Positions 62,656-64,000 of a DNA stretch of 64,000 nt are shown here, one piece after another. Source of the stretch: Natronocalculus amylovorans (lineage in GTDB: Archaea > Halobacteriota > Halobacteria > Halobacteriales > Haloferacaceae); NCBI RefSeq assembly GCF_023638035.1, contig NZ_JAKRVX010000009.1, positions 1-64,000 of the forward strand. The letters run 5' to 3'. The position numbers and the translations under genes are program-made. Under the pieces are notes generated by a model. It was not told the DNA's origin and did not search any database. It worked only from the letters and a program-made list of their open reading frames with translations. Numbering within the stretch: position 1 is the first letter of the stretch; each line of letters opens with the position of its first letter.

Positions 62656-63267
62656 ATGATGCCATGGGAGCACGCCGTTATTGGATACATTGGTTATTCG
62701 CTGTTCATCCATGCATTCTACCGTGATTCACCTACCGCCAGCGAAACCATTGTCGTGGTCTTCGCGTCAATACTACCGGATCTCATTGATAAACCGCTCG
62801 CGTGGGAGTTTGGTATCTTCGCATCAGGATACGCAATCGGTCACTCGATCTTCTTCGCCGTGCCGCTCTCTCTCGCTGTTGGACTGCTGGCCTATCGACG
62901 GGGGAGCCCGCGTCTCGGCTGGGCGTTCGGGATCGGCTATCTGCTTCACACGCCGTTCGATATCATTCCATCGTACGTTCGAGATGGTGAGGTACCGATC
63001 GACCGTGCACTGTGGCCGCTCCACAGATCCGGGTCCGGCGAAGGTGGCGAGTTTCGTGGCGAATTTATAGGGAACATGGTCCCGTACGCACAGTGGGCCC
63101 TAGAAGAAGCCACGTCTGGAGAGCCCTCACCGTACTTCCTCTTTCTGCTCGGACTCTTCGGTTTCACCTTTCTGCTCTGGCTTTACGACGGAGCGCCCGT
63201 CGCCAGGGAAGCGGTCCAAATCGCCACAAACAGAGAGTCACACGCGGATGACGATCGAAGTCGGTGA
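62656..63267 (+). CDS. DUF457/YdjM-type metal-dependent membrane hydrolase
   Basis: 203 aa. Begins MMPWEHAVIGYIGYSLF. Metal-site candidates: His6, His19, the Asp pair in SILPDLIDKP, His in GYAIGHSIFF and HTPFDIIPSY. Three to four hydrophobic helices. Matches the YdjM/LexA-binding membrane hydrolase family (PF04307). Substrate unknown. Standalone gene. Confidence 0.75.
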   Translation: MMPWEHAVIGYIGYSLFIHAFYRDSPTASETIVVVFASILPDLIDKPLAWEFGIFASGYAIGHSIFFAVPLSLAVGLLAYRRGSPRLGWAFGIGYLLHTPFDIIPSYVRDGEVPIDRALWPLHRSGSGEGGEFRGEFIGNMVPYAQWALEEATSGEPSPYFLFLLGLFGFTFLLWLYDGAPVAREAVQIATNRESHADDDRSR

Positions 63268-63655
63268 ATCAGAACTGTGATTCGGAAAACTGCCTCAGTC
63301 TTTGAGTGCAGCGAGTGCCGTTTTCGATTCAGGAAAAGACATACAACGAGTGTGAACCCACAAGCTCAAATAATCACTTCTCATGATTGTCTGAACAAAT
63401 GTGTGTGGACGATCGGCTATTGAAACAATCGCCATACGATCGGGATTTGATACAAAGCCAGTCAGATGGCTTATGAAGAAGCGAATGTGCGGATCGTATA
63501 TCTGGGGTTGCTCGAAAAGAGTAGTTGACTTACAAATGGTAATAACGTTAATTCGTGTCGATGGAGTGTCTCGAAAGGCAATCTAGAAACTCAACCGATC
63601 CCCAAATTTAAACAGCCTGCTGATCAGATTCGCTTGGAGATTACGAATTTGAACC
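63268..63655. other. Gene-free stretch before the AAC(3)-like gene
   Basis: 388 bases. A 61-codon frame at 63401-63586 is present but lacks any resemblance and is not called. Confidence 0.3.
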
Positions 63656-64000
63656 ATGAAAGTAACACGTTGGCCAAATACAATCCTTCACAAATCCCTC
63701 GAAAAAATACCCCACAGAGTGTGGAGTACCGACCCTCAATCATTTGAAGCTATCTTCGAAAGGTACGACAAGTACGACCTCGTCTGGGTACACATTGGCC
63801 TGAGTGACGTGAACCGCGCGTTGCCCGGAAACCCGTACGAAAACGTAATGAACGCGCTGAGGGCTAATTTCGAGAACATACTGGCGACAGGATTCACCCA
63901 CTATTTCAGAAAATCACGGGTCTACGACAAACAACATTCGAGGCCGGGACACGGAACGTTCGTTCGATTATTTTTTAATGACGCGGATTATCGAACTAAT
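63656..64000 (+). CDS. AAC(3)-family N-acetyltransferase, 5' part (cut by window end)
   Basis: The first 115 codons from the ATG at 63656 are open to the window edge. Segments DLVWVHIGLSDV, NVMNALRANFENIL, FTHYFRKSRVYDKQ and RPGHGTFVRLFFNDADYRT fit the N-terminal half of AAC(3)-like (aminoglycoside 3-N-acetyltransferase family) proteins, where the HxGLSD region precedes the catalytic site. Archaeal members need not confer drug resistance. The rest of the gene lies outside. Confidence 0.65.
   Translation, partial: MKVTRWPNTILHKSLEKIPHRVWSTDPQSFEAIFERYDKYDLVWVHIGLSDVNRALPGNPYENVMNALRANFENILATGFTHYFRKSRVYDKQHSRPGHGTFVRLFFNDADYRTN

Noticed and set aside
63401-63586. 61-codon frame with many basic residues as a transposase remnant
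   Set aside because: No DDE, HUH or HTH motif can be identified.
1-64000. CRISPR arrays, tRNA or rRNA genes
   Set aside because: No regularly spaced direct repeats and no tRNA-like or rRNA-like segments were noticed on reading; only hairpins of IS-like ends recur.
1-64000. Frequent CGATCG hexamers as a special signal
   Set aside because: They are scattered inside most genes and look like a genome-wide word bias (Asp/Arg/Ile codons, restriction or methylation history) rather than a local feature.

Overview
The window comes from a halophilic archaeon (class Halobacteria) of moderate GC, near 50% by eye. Pointers to this are the acidic proteins, Tat-type signal sequences, TATA boxes about 25 bases upstream of start codons (leaderless transcripts), haloarchaeal-only families (DUF5789, DUF7344, DICT-domain regulators, Bat-type HTH proteins, DUF2270), IS1341-type tnpB elements, glutamate-cysteine ligase and a bacterioruberin/lycopene-type enzyme.

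Layout. 1-2400: the right end of an IS1341-like element cuts a RecA-like gene, followed by a ribbon-helix-helix/PIN toxin-antitoxin pair and a PsiE-like membrane protein. 2577-10384: one tightly overlapping DNA-end-processing operon, mre11-rad50-nurA-unknown-herA. 10969-28836: a catabolic island with an IclR regulator, two MmgE/PrpD proteins, a fumarate-reductase-type flavoprotein, a SnoaL-like protein, a luciferase-like (F420/flavin) oxidoreductase, an isochorismatase-fold amidase, a hydantoinase/imidase, a class III CoA-transferase, an HMG-CoA-lyase-like enzyme, an aconitase-family LeuC/LeuD pair and a branched-chain-type ABC importer whose two ATPases are fused. 29361-36203: aldo/keto reductase, a tnpB element, a wHTH plus DICT pair, a UbiA-lycopene cyclase fusion and a GC-rich duplicated lipoprotein. 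36700-53750: mostly single haloarchaeal genes (Bat regulator, DUF5789 twice, GNAT, broken amidase, DUF1328, aldehyde dehydrogenase, DUF2270, gshA, DHH phosphoesterase), several mobile-element traces and a second tnpB element. 53914-61434: a minus-strand group of two methyltransferases, a BBE-like FAD oxidase, a Tat-exported protein and an OsmC-like protein, bracketed by two paralogous HTH regulators. 61769-64000: a Tat protein with a sortase-like tail, a DUF457-type membrane protein and the start of an AAC(3)-like gene.

How it fits together. The most interesting unit is the catabolic island. The order amidohydrolase (cyclic imide or ureide opening), isochorismatase-fold amidase (half-amide to diacid), LeuCD-type hydratase (for example citraconate to citramalate), class III CoA-transferase and HMG-CoA-lyase-like enzyme (for example citramalyl-CoA to pyruvate plus acetyl-CoA) reads as a complete route from a methylated maleimide-like or related N-heterocycle to central metabolism, with its own importer and regulator. 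This is an inference from gene families and order. The substrate is not visible in the sequence.
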